Source: Anisakis pegreffii (Eukaryota > Nematoda > Chromadorea > Rhabditida > Anisakidae). From it: 64,000 bases of DNA. The stretch is taken from the NCBI GenBank assembly GCA_035041965.1, contig JAPYMA010000735.1, positions 124,001 to 188,000 on the forward strand. The letters run 5' to 3'. Numbering within the stretch: position 1 is the stretch's first letter; each line of letters begins with the position of its first letter. Positions 46,901 to 59,245 of this stretch are shown one piece after another. The notes beneath the pieces were generated by a model, which worked only from the letters and a program-made list of their open reading frames with translations, did no database searches and was not told the DNA's origin. Both the position numbers and the translations under genes were made by a program.

Positions 46901-49900
46901 ATGCGAACACTCAGTGCAGAATGATGCATGGACCATCTTATCAACAGGTCACTAAATGATAGTTGTGCCGTATTCATCCAAAACAATCAGTATTTATTGT
47001 TCAGTGAAGTAAGAAATGCAACCGAATGATAATCAGCGTTCTTTATTATAGTTAGAATATGTTGCCGTCAGTCAGTCGTTATGTTGCATTGGTTCCAAAA
47101 GATTACATCAAACATCATCAATGATTACATCAACTATTAATTCTGTTTGTAATAGTGGAACAATGCAGTATTTAAGAACTGTTTATAATCGCATGAATCT
47201 CATTCATTTTAAAACTCTAATACACTTCATTCATTGGCTAGCTATATGCAAGAGACTCGATCTACTATCCACTCTTATGTCTAAACTAATTTCCGATCTT
47301 GATAGTAGCAATTTAATGGCGGTCACCTATGGTCTTATTTCCAAACCGAGAATATTTCACTATCGACCTTGCCCAAAACAAGTGAAAGGATAATAAGCAC
47401 AGTGCTGGTAAATCATAAACAAACAAGTTGCCTCTTGAATTGCGATGAGAGAATGCGTAATTCAGGTTACTCCTCGGCAAGATCATTATGATGGAATATG
47501 CTACATGATGTGGTGTGGACAAACGACATTCGGTCGAATAATCACCTCACATCCAGCACTTGAGGGTACATTCTGTGCACCATCGAAATGGTGCGAGTTG
47601 GGTCGTTGCGTTCCTTGGCCTGGCTCAAAGGCATCACCCACCCAACAAGTACCAACGGTATGCAATATTTATTGCTTTTACCATAAATCACTCAGCGCAG
47701 AATTTCAAAGAGGTTTCACTGAAAACAAGTTGAGAGCTTTTCTCTCGTCATTTTTCATTGTCTGTAAGCGTTCGTCGTTTCTTCATCCACAGAATCAGTT
47801 CGATTTGATTATGACCACTATGCTGATACTATACCAATATTTCGTTTTGACAGCAACAAGCTTCATTCCGTGCAAAATTTTTACTGATTGCTTGTAAGTG
47901 CATGAACTTGTAACCACAGAACATATGGTGTAATTTATTGTTGCGAATGAAAACAAAAAAATAATTTGATCAACGAAAAAAAGAGATACCGATTCAAGGT
48001 AACAGAAGTTTAATGCTAAAAATTAAATGCATCTGCATTGTTAGAAAGCCAGAAAGGGGAATGAAGGTGAGAGATAATCGGCTAACGGAAGATCAATTAA
48101 GATGTTGGGAAAACGAGTTGTAATAAGAAAAAAATTCAACAAGTGAAAAAAACATTGAAATTCTCAGAAGTTTTTCATGTATTCGTTTTTTGTAAGAAAT
48201 GAAGATTATGAGATTTTTTCCTGAAATTAAGCGAGACCAGTTTGTGGTATTATTAATCTCTCATTCGAAAAGAGTTTGCAATTACTTTTCAACTGCTTTG
48301 TATAATTTTTAGTCACATGTTTGCAGAGAAAGAACTCTCCAAATTTCAATAGCTATAATATTTGTTATGAGGCCATTAAGATGCGTGTTCTATGTAACGC
48401 TATTTGACAATCGGTATAATCAGATTCAAATGAAAGCAGAGCGCACATTCCATTCCGTTCGTTCCCTTAATACAGCAGAAATATGAGATTATTACCGGTT
48501 GTATTTTAATCCTAGCAAACACATCTGCAAATGCGCCTGACGAGTTGCTCATTTGCCACTCACCAAAACGCATCGTTACTCACAAAATCTTACTTTTCGA
48601 TTCGTTTACTTTCGTGCTCATCAAAAATTCTTACATTTGGTGTGAATGCTTAAGAGGAAGAAATCAACATCAAGCGATTTGTCATCACTTCAAAGTAATG
48701 TGGTCTGACTTGCTCAAACAAAGTTCACAAGTTTTCAAAGCACACTTTGATAACGCTCACTATTGAATATTCGTCCACACAATTTCTGGTCACAAGTACT
48801 TCTTACACGAACTTGTGCAGTGAGAATCCGTCAAAGTAGTTATTCGGATAAATATCTGTGGATGTTTCAGAGAGTGGATGGTCAGTGGTCATTATGGAGT
48901 AGTGTTTCATGTTCATCATGTTCATGTCCATCACTGGCTGGTGCCATTGGATTAACAATTCAAAAGAGAACATGCTCGAATCCTTATCCTTCCAATGGAG
49001 GTCTTGAGTGTGTCGGTGCTACTTCAAGAGCAATTGTTTGTAATCAACACTGTTCTAGGCCACTGAAAACCGTCGATGAGGTATTGCTCATACATTCTAA
49101 TTGCTCATCAAAACGGGACTTATTTAAAGTGGGCTGTCGGTCGCTGAAAACAGAAATCATTAAAATAAGGTGGATTCGAGACAGTGATGCGGACAATGAC
49201 TCCTTCCTGCAGCGCATTCGAAGCAATGCGATTCAAGTTTAAATTTTCAGTATATCGGTGAAAAGTGTACAGAACATAAACGACTGAAGAATGATCACGA
49301 GCTGACAGGAACGGGGAGTCAGCTGAATCGATACCCACAAAGGGCGTGCAAGGTTGATTATCGCTTTGTTACATCCTAATCTCTATTCATCCTTCTATTT
49401 TATCAGGAAATTCAAGGAACTTATACGTTGAGCATCATGCAAACGTTAAATAATTCCTCTCTTTGGTGAAAATTGTAATGTTTTTTTTTTCAAAGATAGT
49501 GGCTATGATTCGCGAATATTTTAAGATCTCTTTGAGGTATTTTATTGGTTCAATTCGCTTGCAAGCATACTTTGTATTACTTACATGCTCTAGGTATTTT
49601 GTGACGTGAGTAGCACATATGGATCACAGAGAAATTATCGTTTCTTCGGTGATAATCTACCGAATGGAGCACCATGTGGTAATGGCAGATATTGCTTAGA
49701 GGGCGAATGTCTTGTAAGTTGCTTTAAATTTCTCATGATTTATATCGAGTGTTGAGAAGAATGAAGCGAGTGACATCCGAATGCTCGGATGTTGAGACTT
49801 TTGCTTGTGCTATTTTGAGACTACGATAGCAACAATAGATGATTTTCGATTATTATAATTGCTTATAAAATGGTTGTGATAAACGAAGTTAAAGGTGCTG

Positions 49901-52900
49901 TCATGCAATGAAAATGCACTGGTGACAAGGGATGTAGCATGCCCGTCAGAACGATGTTCTTCAAATTCCGTAACCTTCACAAATGCAACTGGCAGATGGA
50001 CCGATTGGTCATCGTGGACATTCTGTTCACAATCTTGCGGCAATGGTTTTCGGGAACGGTAGGCATATTTCAACTTATTGCTTGTTTTTTGAGCATTATT
50101 CATTTTAATTGATATATACACATTTTAATTGATATTGTTATTTCCCAGTCTCCTGCTCAGCCTTTAACTTCATTTCAAATTATTAAATTTATAAATCAGT
50201 ACAATTGTACGTATGCAATAATCAGCGCATATAATGTAAATAAGTCATTATATTGGAACTTGATCTGACTAAAAAAACGCGCTGAACATGCATCAATATT
50301 CACCAAAAATTTTAGACCGCATATTAGCACGAGCGATTAACTGATTACTCGTTTGTTTTATTTTCCAACATAATTCATAGCAAGTGATCACTATAATTAG
50401 AATTTAGATGTCATCGTTCGTAATTATTCTTTTCATTCGAAAAAAAAAAAGCGGTCATGTAGCAATCAGTGAGTAATTTCGCCCTTCTTATGAGTATTTT
50501 CATGAGCAAAAATTTTTCTTAGAACGTAGTAGTTGTAGATCATAAACGAGACAAACACGTTCTTACGCAGTTATCTTCAAAATATCGGTAACATCATCTA
50601 GAACTGGTCGATAAAATTGATCTGAATAATGCAATCTTCGATAAATTCATGCGTTGAGTTGTCAACATTTCCGAGGTTTTAAATGTTCACAAGGCTGTTT
50701 CACTTCAAACAGACGAGATCCTTCTTCATTTCAAGCATTCCGTACCTAATTTGCATGAAGTTCGCTTTCACTTTAACTCGATTCCCTCAGCGGGATCCCT
50801 TTTGAAAATGATAAACAACGTTTCCATTGAGTGAAGTGTTTTTTATTGTGAAAATATGAAATTAGCAAACTGTTTCAATAGCAACAAACTTTCTGTGGGT
50901 ATGACAAGAAACAAGTTTTGGTTATCCGCTGAACATACCATCAAAGATTTCTTCGTGAAACAACTGATATGTGAGAGTGATTGGTGGTGGTGCACTTGTT
51001 TGTGCACAAACACGATATCAATAAGAAAAAGATCACTTCCAAAAATCCCTTCGTTTTTGACTTATCTCTGATCACCACGCTGTATGCATGCGAATAAACT
51101 GGCAATTTTCAACATTCCAACATAACAACCACATCAATACGTTCAAAAGTTTCTCAATTAGCTCGTAAAGGATACATGGATCGATTTCGAAAGACAATTT
51201 AATAGACCGAATTGAACGTGCGAATTTCACAGTCATCTGAATAAATCAGATGCAAAAAACGAGGGCTATGTTTTTTTGAGGTGGTGTCTTTCTGTTCGTC
51301 TTTGAAACTGAATTGTGAGTGCAATCCGAGCGTTTGATGACGAGCGTATGAGCACGTTTTCAGCACTCGTTGGTGCTTAAATGGACATTGCGACGGTGAC
51401 TCAACTGAACGCACGGTATGTTTCTCATCGCCATGCCCAACCCCGTCGAGCAACTCAGACGATTCATGGAGTGAATGGACGTCATGGAATCAGTGCTCAG
51501 TGACATGTGATAAAGGCTCACAGGCTCGCTACCGTAGATGCATTTCATCATCGCACACCTCACTAGGCACTTCCTGCCCAGGTTCATTTCCCACTCAACC
51601 ATTTCAGTCTTTATTCCACTTTTCATTTCAATCTTTATTTGTACTCTTGCTATTATATGATAGTTCTTCAAAATAATGATTTGCTTTATTATAGTTTTCA
51701 ATAGGATGAGCCAGTAAAAATTGGCCTTAAGGAAGTTAAGAAATTCACATATTCATTTCAAAGCGCTGATTTACTACGGAAAAAAACAGCTTCGCCGTTG
51801 TTGCGAAGTCAGATTTTGATAAAGGGTTGTGTTATGTTTATTTATAACATACTCCTGAGCAAAATGACTTCTTTGCGGTCATGTCACCTACGTCATTATG
51901 CAGGCAATTCAATGGAAATTCGTCCGTGTGATATGGGTTCATGCGACTCAGGCACTGTTGGACTATGGGGTCACTGGACCGAATGGACTATCTGCTCAAC
52001 ATCGTGTGGACCTGGAATTCAAACAAGGAATCGTTTTTGTACGAAGGTTTGTCCGAAACTTATTTTGCAAATATGTTATTAAATTGCTGGATGAATTTAG
52101 AGTGTTGTGTTCGAAATTGATGCATTTGGTCGGTCGGATGGGTTGAACATTATGGAATTTGTGAATTTTTGATTAATATTCGATTGATTCCTAATTCTTT
52201 CGCACGCCTACTTAATTGTGCTCAGTTGGATTCATTAGGAATGTGGATGGTTTTATTCGAACGTCAATTAAAGGATTATTGAACAATAACCCACCAAATC
52301 CTAATTGCCCTCAATTGTGTATAACCAAACCCGAATCAATGCACCACTCGAAATACTCAACATTTCAATTCATGAAATTCATCCTCCAAATGATTTCGCT
52401 TCCGAAGTTTCATTCGACAAAAGGGAAAATATCAGAAAATTTTTGACGAAGATCGCCAGAGAGCAGTGCTAATCAACACTGCATTGCCAGTCGCAAGCAT
52501 CAATTCCAGTATGTTCATGCCACGAATTACTTCTCATCCCATAACATCGTTCGCTGACAGAGCATCCATATGCTTGCAGGAGCCATGCGACGGATCGGCA
52601 CAATCCCGAATGTCCTGTAATCTCGGTGAATGTGCTACGCCTTCGCATTGGTCGCAATGGGAATCGTGGTCACAGTGCTCCAAGTTATGTGGGCGAGGCC
52701 TCCGCTCGAGAACGAGGTGAAGTTCAACTCCAGTCATTCCTCATCAGCTAAATTTCACGTTTCATTAGCACAATAAAAGAATCTACACGGTTATGTGCAT
52801 CTGCGAATGATGAAAATGATTTACATTTCAGATTGAATCCTTTTAAGTATCGCTTCTCTCAAGCGAACCGATCGTGATAATCGTGCTCACCAGAAACACA

Positions 52901-55002
52901 ATGAAACTTGTTGATATTTCATTTGGTTCTTTTATTCAGGAAATGCTCAGATAACAATTGTTTCGGTGGACGTATTGAACAGCAGTTCTGTAACGAACAG
53001 CCATGTATATCCACAAGCGGGCAGTGGTCAGGCTGGTCAGGTTGGGGATCATGCAGTGTATCGTGTGGTAGCGGTATCAGACGACGTACACGTCATTGTC
53101 AGTATGGGAATTGCAATGGATCACACAAAGATTCTGCGACATGCAATCAAGGGCCATGTGGTGAAACTGACGCTACTTGGGGAGGTAAGCAGCAAAATTC
53201 CAGTGATGACAAACTTACACTCATTGACAAGTCCTCAATACCGTACAACCAACAAACAACGCCAGTTACTGCAGCAGAGAGTACAACCGAAACATCAACG
53301 CACCCATCAATTCATCCTCCCGCATTTACCGTGAACCTCACTGAAACTACAACAATGTCTCAACACACAACCGTATTACACAACTACACTCTTTTCGAGG
53401 ACAATCTCACTGATATAACAACACAATTAACGACCTTTTCAACTCCTACATTAACACCAGATCTTATCGATAGTTCATCCACAATAACTCTTGCTACGAA
53501 ACCTATTCCAGTGAACAATGAAAATCAATTTCAACCTCCCAAGAAAAAAATTCGTAGATTTTGGATGTTCGCTAATGGTACATTATCAAGTCAGCATGAG
53601 ATAGATCCGGTTATATTAGAATCGTTCGTGAAACAAGCTGAAACTGCACTCACAAATGCCATTAGTGCTAGAACAAACGAAACCGATTCTGTATCCACTG
53701 AAATTACATCGAAGACTGTTATCGTAGCATCTGCCAAGCAAGAACACTGATTTATTTGGTCTAGTTTACTGATTAGAATGCCAATTTCTGTCATCTGTTG
53801 AATTGCACCATCCGTTTGCTATGAGAAGTGGTCATAAACGTCAATTGTTTATCGTGGGCTCTTGTACTCTGTACCCCCTTTCTCGTATGGCTGACCGTCA
53901 TTCCTCCCTCAGTCAGTCTGCATGCCCATAGCACCCCGTCTCATCGTCTCTCATGGCACTGCATTAAGGCTCCGTGGCAAATCAGAAGAGAATCCAATCA
54001 GAAAATTGATCATTGATCAAAATGTTTGCCGTCAAGATTTGGTGGTATCACAGAAATCACTTCTTTGTGATCAAACAAACATTTTGGAATCATCACTGAA
54101 CAGCTATGAAGCTTCCAAATTTCCTTGCCACTCCCCCCCCTCCCCCTCCCTAAGGCAAGTTGCCTCCTTCTATAAGAACCACTGATCTGTCGCTTCATCG
54201 TGTTATTTTTTAAGTTTGAATCGGATTTTTCTTCTCAGCATTTGTTCAGGCGCAGTAGTTTTGTTGGCGTCTTTTTCACGAGCACAATGGTATTGTGACA
54301 TGAAATAATCACCTAACGAGTGCCTGATAAATAATCTGGCTGAAAAGGACATGGCATGAGCTGTTTGGTCGTGTTTGCAGTGGGCATTCAGTGATGTGAT
54401 TGGTGATAGAACATAAAGCATAACATTCGAATGCTGCTGTATCGGTTGAGGTGCATATGTTGTGAGTGCATTTGGACTTGTTTGCTTCGTAATCTGGTGA
54501 GAGGTTTTACACAAGAACATCTGATGGGATGCATATATCGGATTGTTTGTATGCGTGTGTTTGGCATGGCTATCATTCAGTTTCATTATTCTATAAAATA
54601 ACTTCGATTGATCAGTTAACATCAGCTTTATTGATAACTCAATGGTTATGATCAGAGAACAACTCTCGAATAACTTTATCTGCTAGATAAAATCAATGGA
54701 ACTAACGTCTGAATATCATTTACGACAACACGGCAATCAACTGCGTTTCAGCAACATCATTCTCGATGGCTAAAAGAGTCGTTGATATGCCGTAAAAGAT
54801 TGTCTCCTCATTAATAATGATTGCTGTGCTTGCAAGCATTTAGCATGAGTGTTGAATGAAAATTTTAGGTTGGGGTTATTGGTCGACGTGCTCAGAGACA
54901 TGCGGGAACGGTATACGCAAACGAGTTCGGAAATGTTATGGTTCAGGAGTGTGTGCTGGCAACGAATATGAACGAGAGGCTTGTCGCATACGGTTTTGCT
55001 AG
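43961..55002 (+). CDS. ADAMTS-family secreted metalloprotease with seven TSP1 repeats
   Basis: ADAMTS enzymes cleave extracellular-matrix proteins. Exons: 43,961-44,226; 44,299-44,383; 44,787-44,962; 45,557-45,751; 45,996-46,114; 46,191-46,337; 46,394-46,522; 46,815-46,947; 47,466-47,657; 48,871-49,080; 49,594-49,713; about 49,940-50,058; 51,364-51,581; 51,904-52,046; 52,580-52,716; 52,940-53,184; 54,869-55,002. Phases agree except around the 49.9-kb exon. The first exon(s) are missing. About 920 residues are visible. The prodomain has a cysteine-switch-like FCGIE. The reprolysin domain has HELGHSVGMRHD (zinc site intact) and Met-turn HIMSSS; an intron splits the zinc motif after HELGH. A disintegrin-like module follows ([20 protein letters not shown]), then a central TSP1 (GQWSLWSS), a short cysteine-rich module and six more TSP1 repeats (such as [17 protein letters not shown]), ending REACRIRFC. 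There is no GON domain, so it is nearer ADT-1/ADT-2-like proteins than GON-1. No furin site lies directly before the catalytic domain; RFKR lies further upstream. Confidence 0.93.
53185..53750 (+). CDS. Alternative Ser/Thr-rich C-terminal extension of the ADAMTS protein
   Basis: If the GTAAGC donor at 53,185 is not used, the frame of the sixth TSP1 repeat continues without a stop for about 188 codons to a TGA at 53,748. The added segment is rich in Thr and Ser ([30 protein letters not shown]) with several N-glycosylation sequons. It then becomes a less biased stretch ([28 protein letters not shown]). Such a long open run in AT-rich DNA is unlikely by chance. It would give a mucin-like tail in place of the seventh TSP1 repeat. 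Splicing instead to 54,869 is equally in phase, so both ends may be used. Confidence 0.6.
53826..54184 (+). mobile_element. hAT-like MITE, copy C, in the last ADAMTS intron
   Basis: The right end, CTTCTATAAGAACCACTG, and the left end, AAGTGGTC, are weak inverted repeats. Between them the order of blocks (ATGGCTGACCGTCATTCCTCCCTC near the left; C-rich tract and GGCAAGTTGCCTCC near the right) matches copy B by eye. It is about 140 bp longer than copy B because of extra sequence in the middle. No clear target-site duplication was found. It lies just downstream of the alternative C-terminal stop. Confidence 0.55.
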
Positions 55003-56896
55003 TTTTGATCGCTGTGCGTTTGTTCGAAGAGGCAGCTACTCGTCCATTTCTTTAGGGGAATAATTATCAACTTAGTAGTAACATCGGCAGCTCTGTTGCT
55101 GTACCGATTGTGTTAACATTTCAATATGTCCTCAACTAATAATAGCCATGTTCGCTGTTTTCCAATCGAATGTGCTACGGTTCGGTTATATCTATATAAA
55201 TGCCTGCTAGTTGCTGTTGTGGTTGTGAAGTTTTTGAATGTTTCTGCATATACATTTAGTTATTCATTTGAGAAGATTCATTTCGAACTGAGATATCACA
55301 TGGAAACATTCGAAGTACTCAGCATGGAAAGATAATGTGATATGTATGTGCACTTGCTTATTTTTTCTTTGTTCTTTTTTGCACCAAATATCGAATGGAA
55401 GATTGTTTAGAGCGAAGTTTCACGAAATGACACTCTTATGACTACCTTTCGTTGAGTTACGCAATCTCTGTTATTTCGTACATTCTTCAGAAGGCAATTT
55501 ATGTTATCAGTCATTCCATTGTGATGCAATAATCACTTGAAATATTGTTGCTGCGTGGAACAATTCGGTTCGCCGGGCAATACGCGAAATTCTTTGAATT
55601 TGTATCTATTTACCACTATGGCGTCGAATCTCTCATCACTGAACTCTATGCAAAAAAAAGAGCGAAACTCAACAAGTGGTTTCGAGATTCATGAAAAATC
55701 GATGTCTGAATCAGAAGAGGGTCATGTCGGTTGCAGCTTCACATTGCTTTTTTGCATGGAGGGGATTCCCTACGTAAGCATGTGCATGAACGTGCCTTTT
55801 GTCATGCTACTTGCCATTCTGCCTTCCTCAAATAAATTCAGCGTATTGAACTACCCTTGAAAAACATGTGAAGATATGGATAAGTTGCTGAGCTAAAGTC
55901 ATAACGAAAATGAAATCGCGCAGGTCAATGACCTTCATATAGATTCAAATTATCATAATTCTAATGCGAAATTATAAACCTTCTGCACGCTGCTTTCAAC
56001 ACTGCTTTCAACACTTTCAACACACATCTCTGTACTCGTGTCTATATTATATTAACATACTGGTTTGGGAGGAAAATGACTTATCAGCTAAAATTATTTT
56101 CGTTCCATTGAATTTCATCTGTTACTGTTGACGAGGGGATTCGGACTTGTTATTTGGATACTGAAAGGTTGGATACCAATCGTTCAGAACGATCGGCAAA
56201 AAGTTCATCGTTGCTGTGATAATTTATCGCAATTGTATCCGGCTGCGCTCAATTATGCTAATCGTAAGTATTTATGGCAACGATCATTCGTTATGCTTCA
56301 TTGTGGAATGTTTAATATGCCGAACGCTATGGACCGGTTCGGTTACATTCACAAAAATCGTTGTTTGTTATAGATGCGGAAAGATTGCCGTTGATGAATA
56401 AATAAGAAATTCGATAGCGAAAGCATCCTTCTCCCTCCAGTGTGATTGTTTGATTGAATATCTCAGCTGAATTACTGCCTTATGTGATTTTTCTGTTCTG
56501 AAAAGTCTATGTTCCTCTTCATCATTTCATTGTGATCATGCACGCCCGAATAGTTACTTCTTGTTGGAGAGAAATAGCTGAATGCTTTGCAGAGCTATGC
56601 GAAAATGTGGGGCGAAATGACGATATCAGTTGATTTCAGATTGGAAATCAATGATTCACATTTGTCAGCTTCTCAATCCTGCTTATTGCATCATGTCTTT
56701 ACTTATGTTCCTGAATTCAACTTCATATTATTGTATAGTTCTCCCACGCGGGTGTTTACAACATTTAAGTATTTTGTATAAAATGATTTACTTGTATTAT
56801 CATTGTCGATATTCGTCTTATTTCTTCAGTTATTAATTTATTTATTTGCATTTATCATTGATTTTCCGTTTCCACTGAAAATGCTCCTAATGCTAT

Positions 56897-57101
56897 AAAA
56901 TTTCAACACTTCTGCTGATTAGGGCTGCACTGCGCGCAGACACGCTCCCCAAGTAACTGGAATAAAGGTTTCGACTTCATGGATAGTCTCAGTCCTACGT
57001 AAGGTTCAGCCGCGGCCTGGATATGAGTTCAGCTTCAACCTAAGCAGTAGCCCCTTTGTCTGCGCTCGGTATAGCCTCTAAATAGCAGAAGTGTTAAAAT
57101 G
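56897..57101. repeat. Compact hairpin element with about 43-bp terminal inverted repeats
   Basis: The left arm (TTTCAACACTTCTGCT...GCGCAGACA) and the right arm read in reverse complement (TTTTAACACTTCTGCT...GCGCAGACA) match at most of about 43 positions. The interior is markedly GC-richer than its surroundings and is itself partly self-complementary. No open frame crosses it. A MITE is the likeliest identity; a structured RNA is an alternative that the sequence alone cannot exclude. Confidence 0.7.
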
Positions 57102-57442
57102 TGAATTAATTTGCTCTCTGTCTGATGAAACACGTTGAATTATACTCTCATTTTGATGTAATAAAAATAACCCTCAATTCTGTCATTTTGTTCAACAAAT
57201 ACATGCACTTCCTTTGGGTACGTTCCGCTGAGAGATAGAAAAATTGCTGTTTGACTGGTGAAAATATACGCTTCGAAGAACCCAATCTCAACCATATTCA
57301 GCCATTAAATGAGTATTTACCTCTCGATTCAAATTTTCCAACCAACGGAATTTCTATGGTTCACACACCGTTGTTGTCAAACCATCCATCACCTTATCCC
57401 AAATATTGATAGGTGCAAGGTGCACACAAACCTTCAAAAACC

Positions 57443-58443
57443 AATCCGGGCAAATCATATATCATTTTGTAGCGCAGATTCAGAAGAACAAAACATAGAT
57501 TTGCCGGTGATCGACATTTGTTCGAGATTTTCGATTTCGCGTTAAGGGCAAAAATGCAACAGATACTTTCAATTGGTACCCACCCGACAGGAAAATTTTT
57601 AAATCATTATATAAACAACGTTGTAGCCGAGATTGAGTTCAACAGAAATCTTTGTTAGATTTTCAACAATAATATTCTTCCAGAAATGAACAGAAAGGGA
57701 AACATCCAACTGAAAAAAATAAATGAAATCAAAAAATCGCACGGTATGATAAAACGATGGAATGCAATGATTTGATAATCAAATATAAGCGACAAACAAA
57801 CTGCTGAATTCAAGTAAAATCTGTTTCGCTATTTTCAACGCTGGAATCAAATGGAAAAACTGAGTACTACAGAAATCTTTTTATCTATTGTAAATGTCTC
57901 TTTTGCGAATATAAAGATAAGCACATGGGAGGGGGAGGTGGGGGGTCGAAACAGTTCTTATTTGAATTCAGTATTTTGTCGTTTGTATTTCAGCATCAAA
58001 TATTTACATTCCACTATTTTATCACACCACGCGATTTTTTGATTTCATCATCGTAAATTTTACTGTGAATTCAATTTTATGTTTATATTATTTTTTTAAA
58101 GTGTACACTGTTATTATAAATGAAGAATATCAGTCGGTTTATAGTCACTGAGAGTACTAGTGAACATCACCATTGCTCACGCCGAGCAACAGTCATAAAA
58201 TAAATGAATTGGCGACAAAATCCAAAAAAGATTTCTTTTGTACTCAATCTCGGCCACAACTTTGTTTATATAATGATTTAAAATTTTTCCTGTTGGATGG
58301 GTACCAATTGAAAGTATCTGTTGCATTTTTGCCCTTAACGCGAAATCAAAATCTCGAACATACGTCGATCACTGGCAAATCTATCAGTTGCGTTTTGTCC
58401 TTCTGGATCTGCACTACAAAACGATATATGACTTGCCCGGATT
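57443..58443. mobile_element. Fold-back element: about 200-bp inverted arms around a 0.6-kb core
   Basis: The segment 57,443-57,655 reappears in reverse complement at about 58,226-58,443. Blocks such as TTCGCGTTAAGGGCAAAAAT and CAGATACTTTCAATTGGTAC are identical; I estimate roughly 90% identity overall with one 7-9 base indel. The outermost shared bases are AATCCGGG. The core has no gene and contains a G-rich tract at about 57,929-57,947. Long inverted arms suggest a fold-back or TIR-type DNA transposon without its transposase. No target-site duplication was recognised, so family assignment is open. Confidence 0.75.
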
Positions 58444-59245
58444 TATTCCCGTTGAATAGGTAAGAAATTCACATTTCTGAACATATACCAAATGAAAATC
58501 TCACTTCTGTCACTTGGTGAACTGTCACTCCGTTCGTACTTGGCGAAGTGTATGTATGTATACCCAGCAAAGTGTTTTGCATTTATGGTTTCCTAACTGA
58601 AATCGTCTGCGAAACAACTTGCCACAACTCGATGCAGTTGTTACCAGCCATGGATAAAGATTATGTCATCTGGCTTTACGAGTTCAAAACTTCTCCGTGA
58701 GAAACTCGTCATATCCCGATGGGTCTTACTTTCAAGCCTTATGAAATCCGAGGAGTTTGCTTATTCTGATATTCTTCAAATCAGTTCGTTCCATTTTTTT
58801 CTGATGAAATGCGTCATTCACTGAGTTAGTGAAAACGTTTGTTTTTTTGCTTAGAATGCAATTGATAGATGACGCACAAACATTCCTTAAGCAATATTTG
58901 CTCCGTAGTTGTAGCCAAGGCAAGTTTGAGTTGGCATACAAAAGTCGGCGACTCAATATCCTGAATTCATCCAGTTTAACCTAGGATGAACCGTCACAAT
59001 CCTCTTTGTGTTCTTTGTTTTACTTTTGCAAAGTGGTTGCAAAGCACGAGGAAGGTGCTTGTTTGTGAACCATGAAGCTGCACTGATGTCACCAAAACTC
59101 GTCATTCCATTCCGTGAACCTATGCAAAAACTTTCGGATTAGCGATATTTGTCGTATTGTTTCGTTGTCGGAATTAATCGTTATCGTTGGTGATTCATAC
59201 GTATGTTCCAGCTATAATCATTTCAGATAGTATTCGAGTGTCGAA

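Larger units (their letters stand above)
55003..59225. other. Intergenic region between ADAMTS and ODR-4 genes
   Basis: No recognised gene was found. The open frames here are short and overlap repeats. Two inverted-repeat structures (56,897-57,101 and 57,443-58,443) occupy part of it and have separate entries. The frame at 55,537-55,860 (107 codons) has no identifiable domain. Confidence 0.5.

Noticed and set aside
57309..57545. Plus-strand frame of 78 codons
   Set aside because: Overlaps the left arm of the long inverted repeat, so it is repeat sequence.
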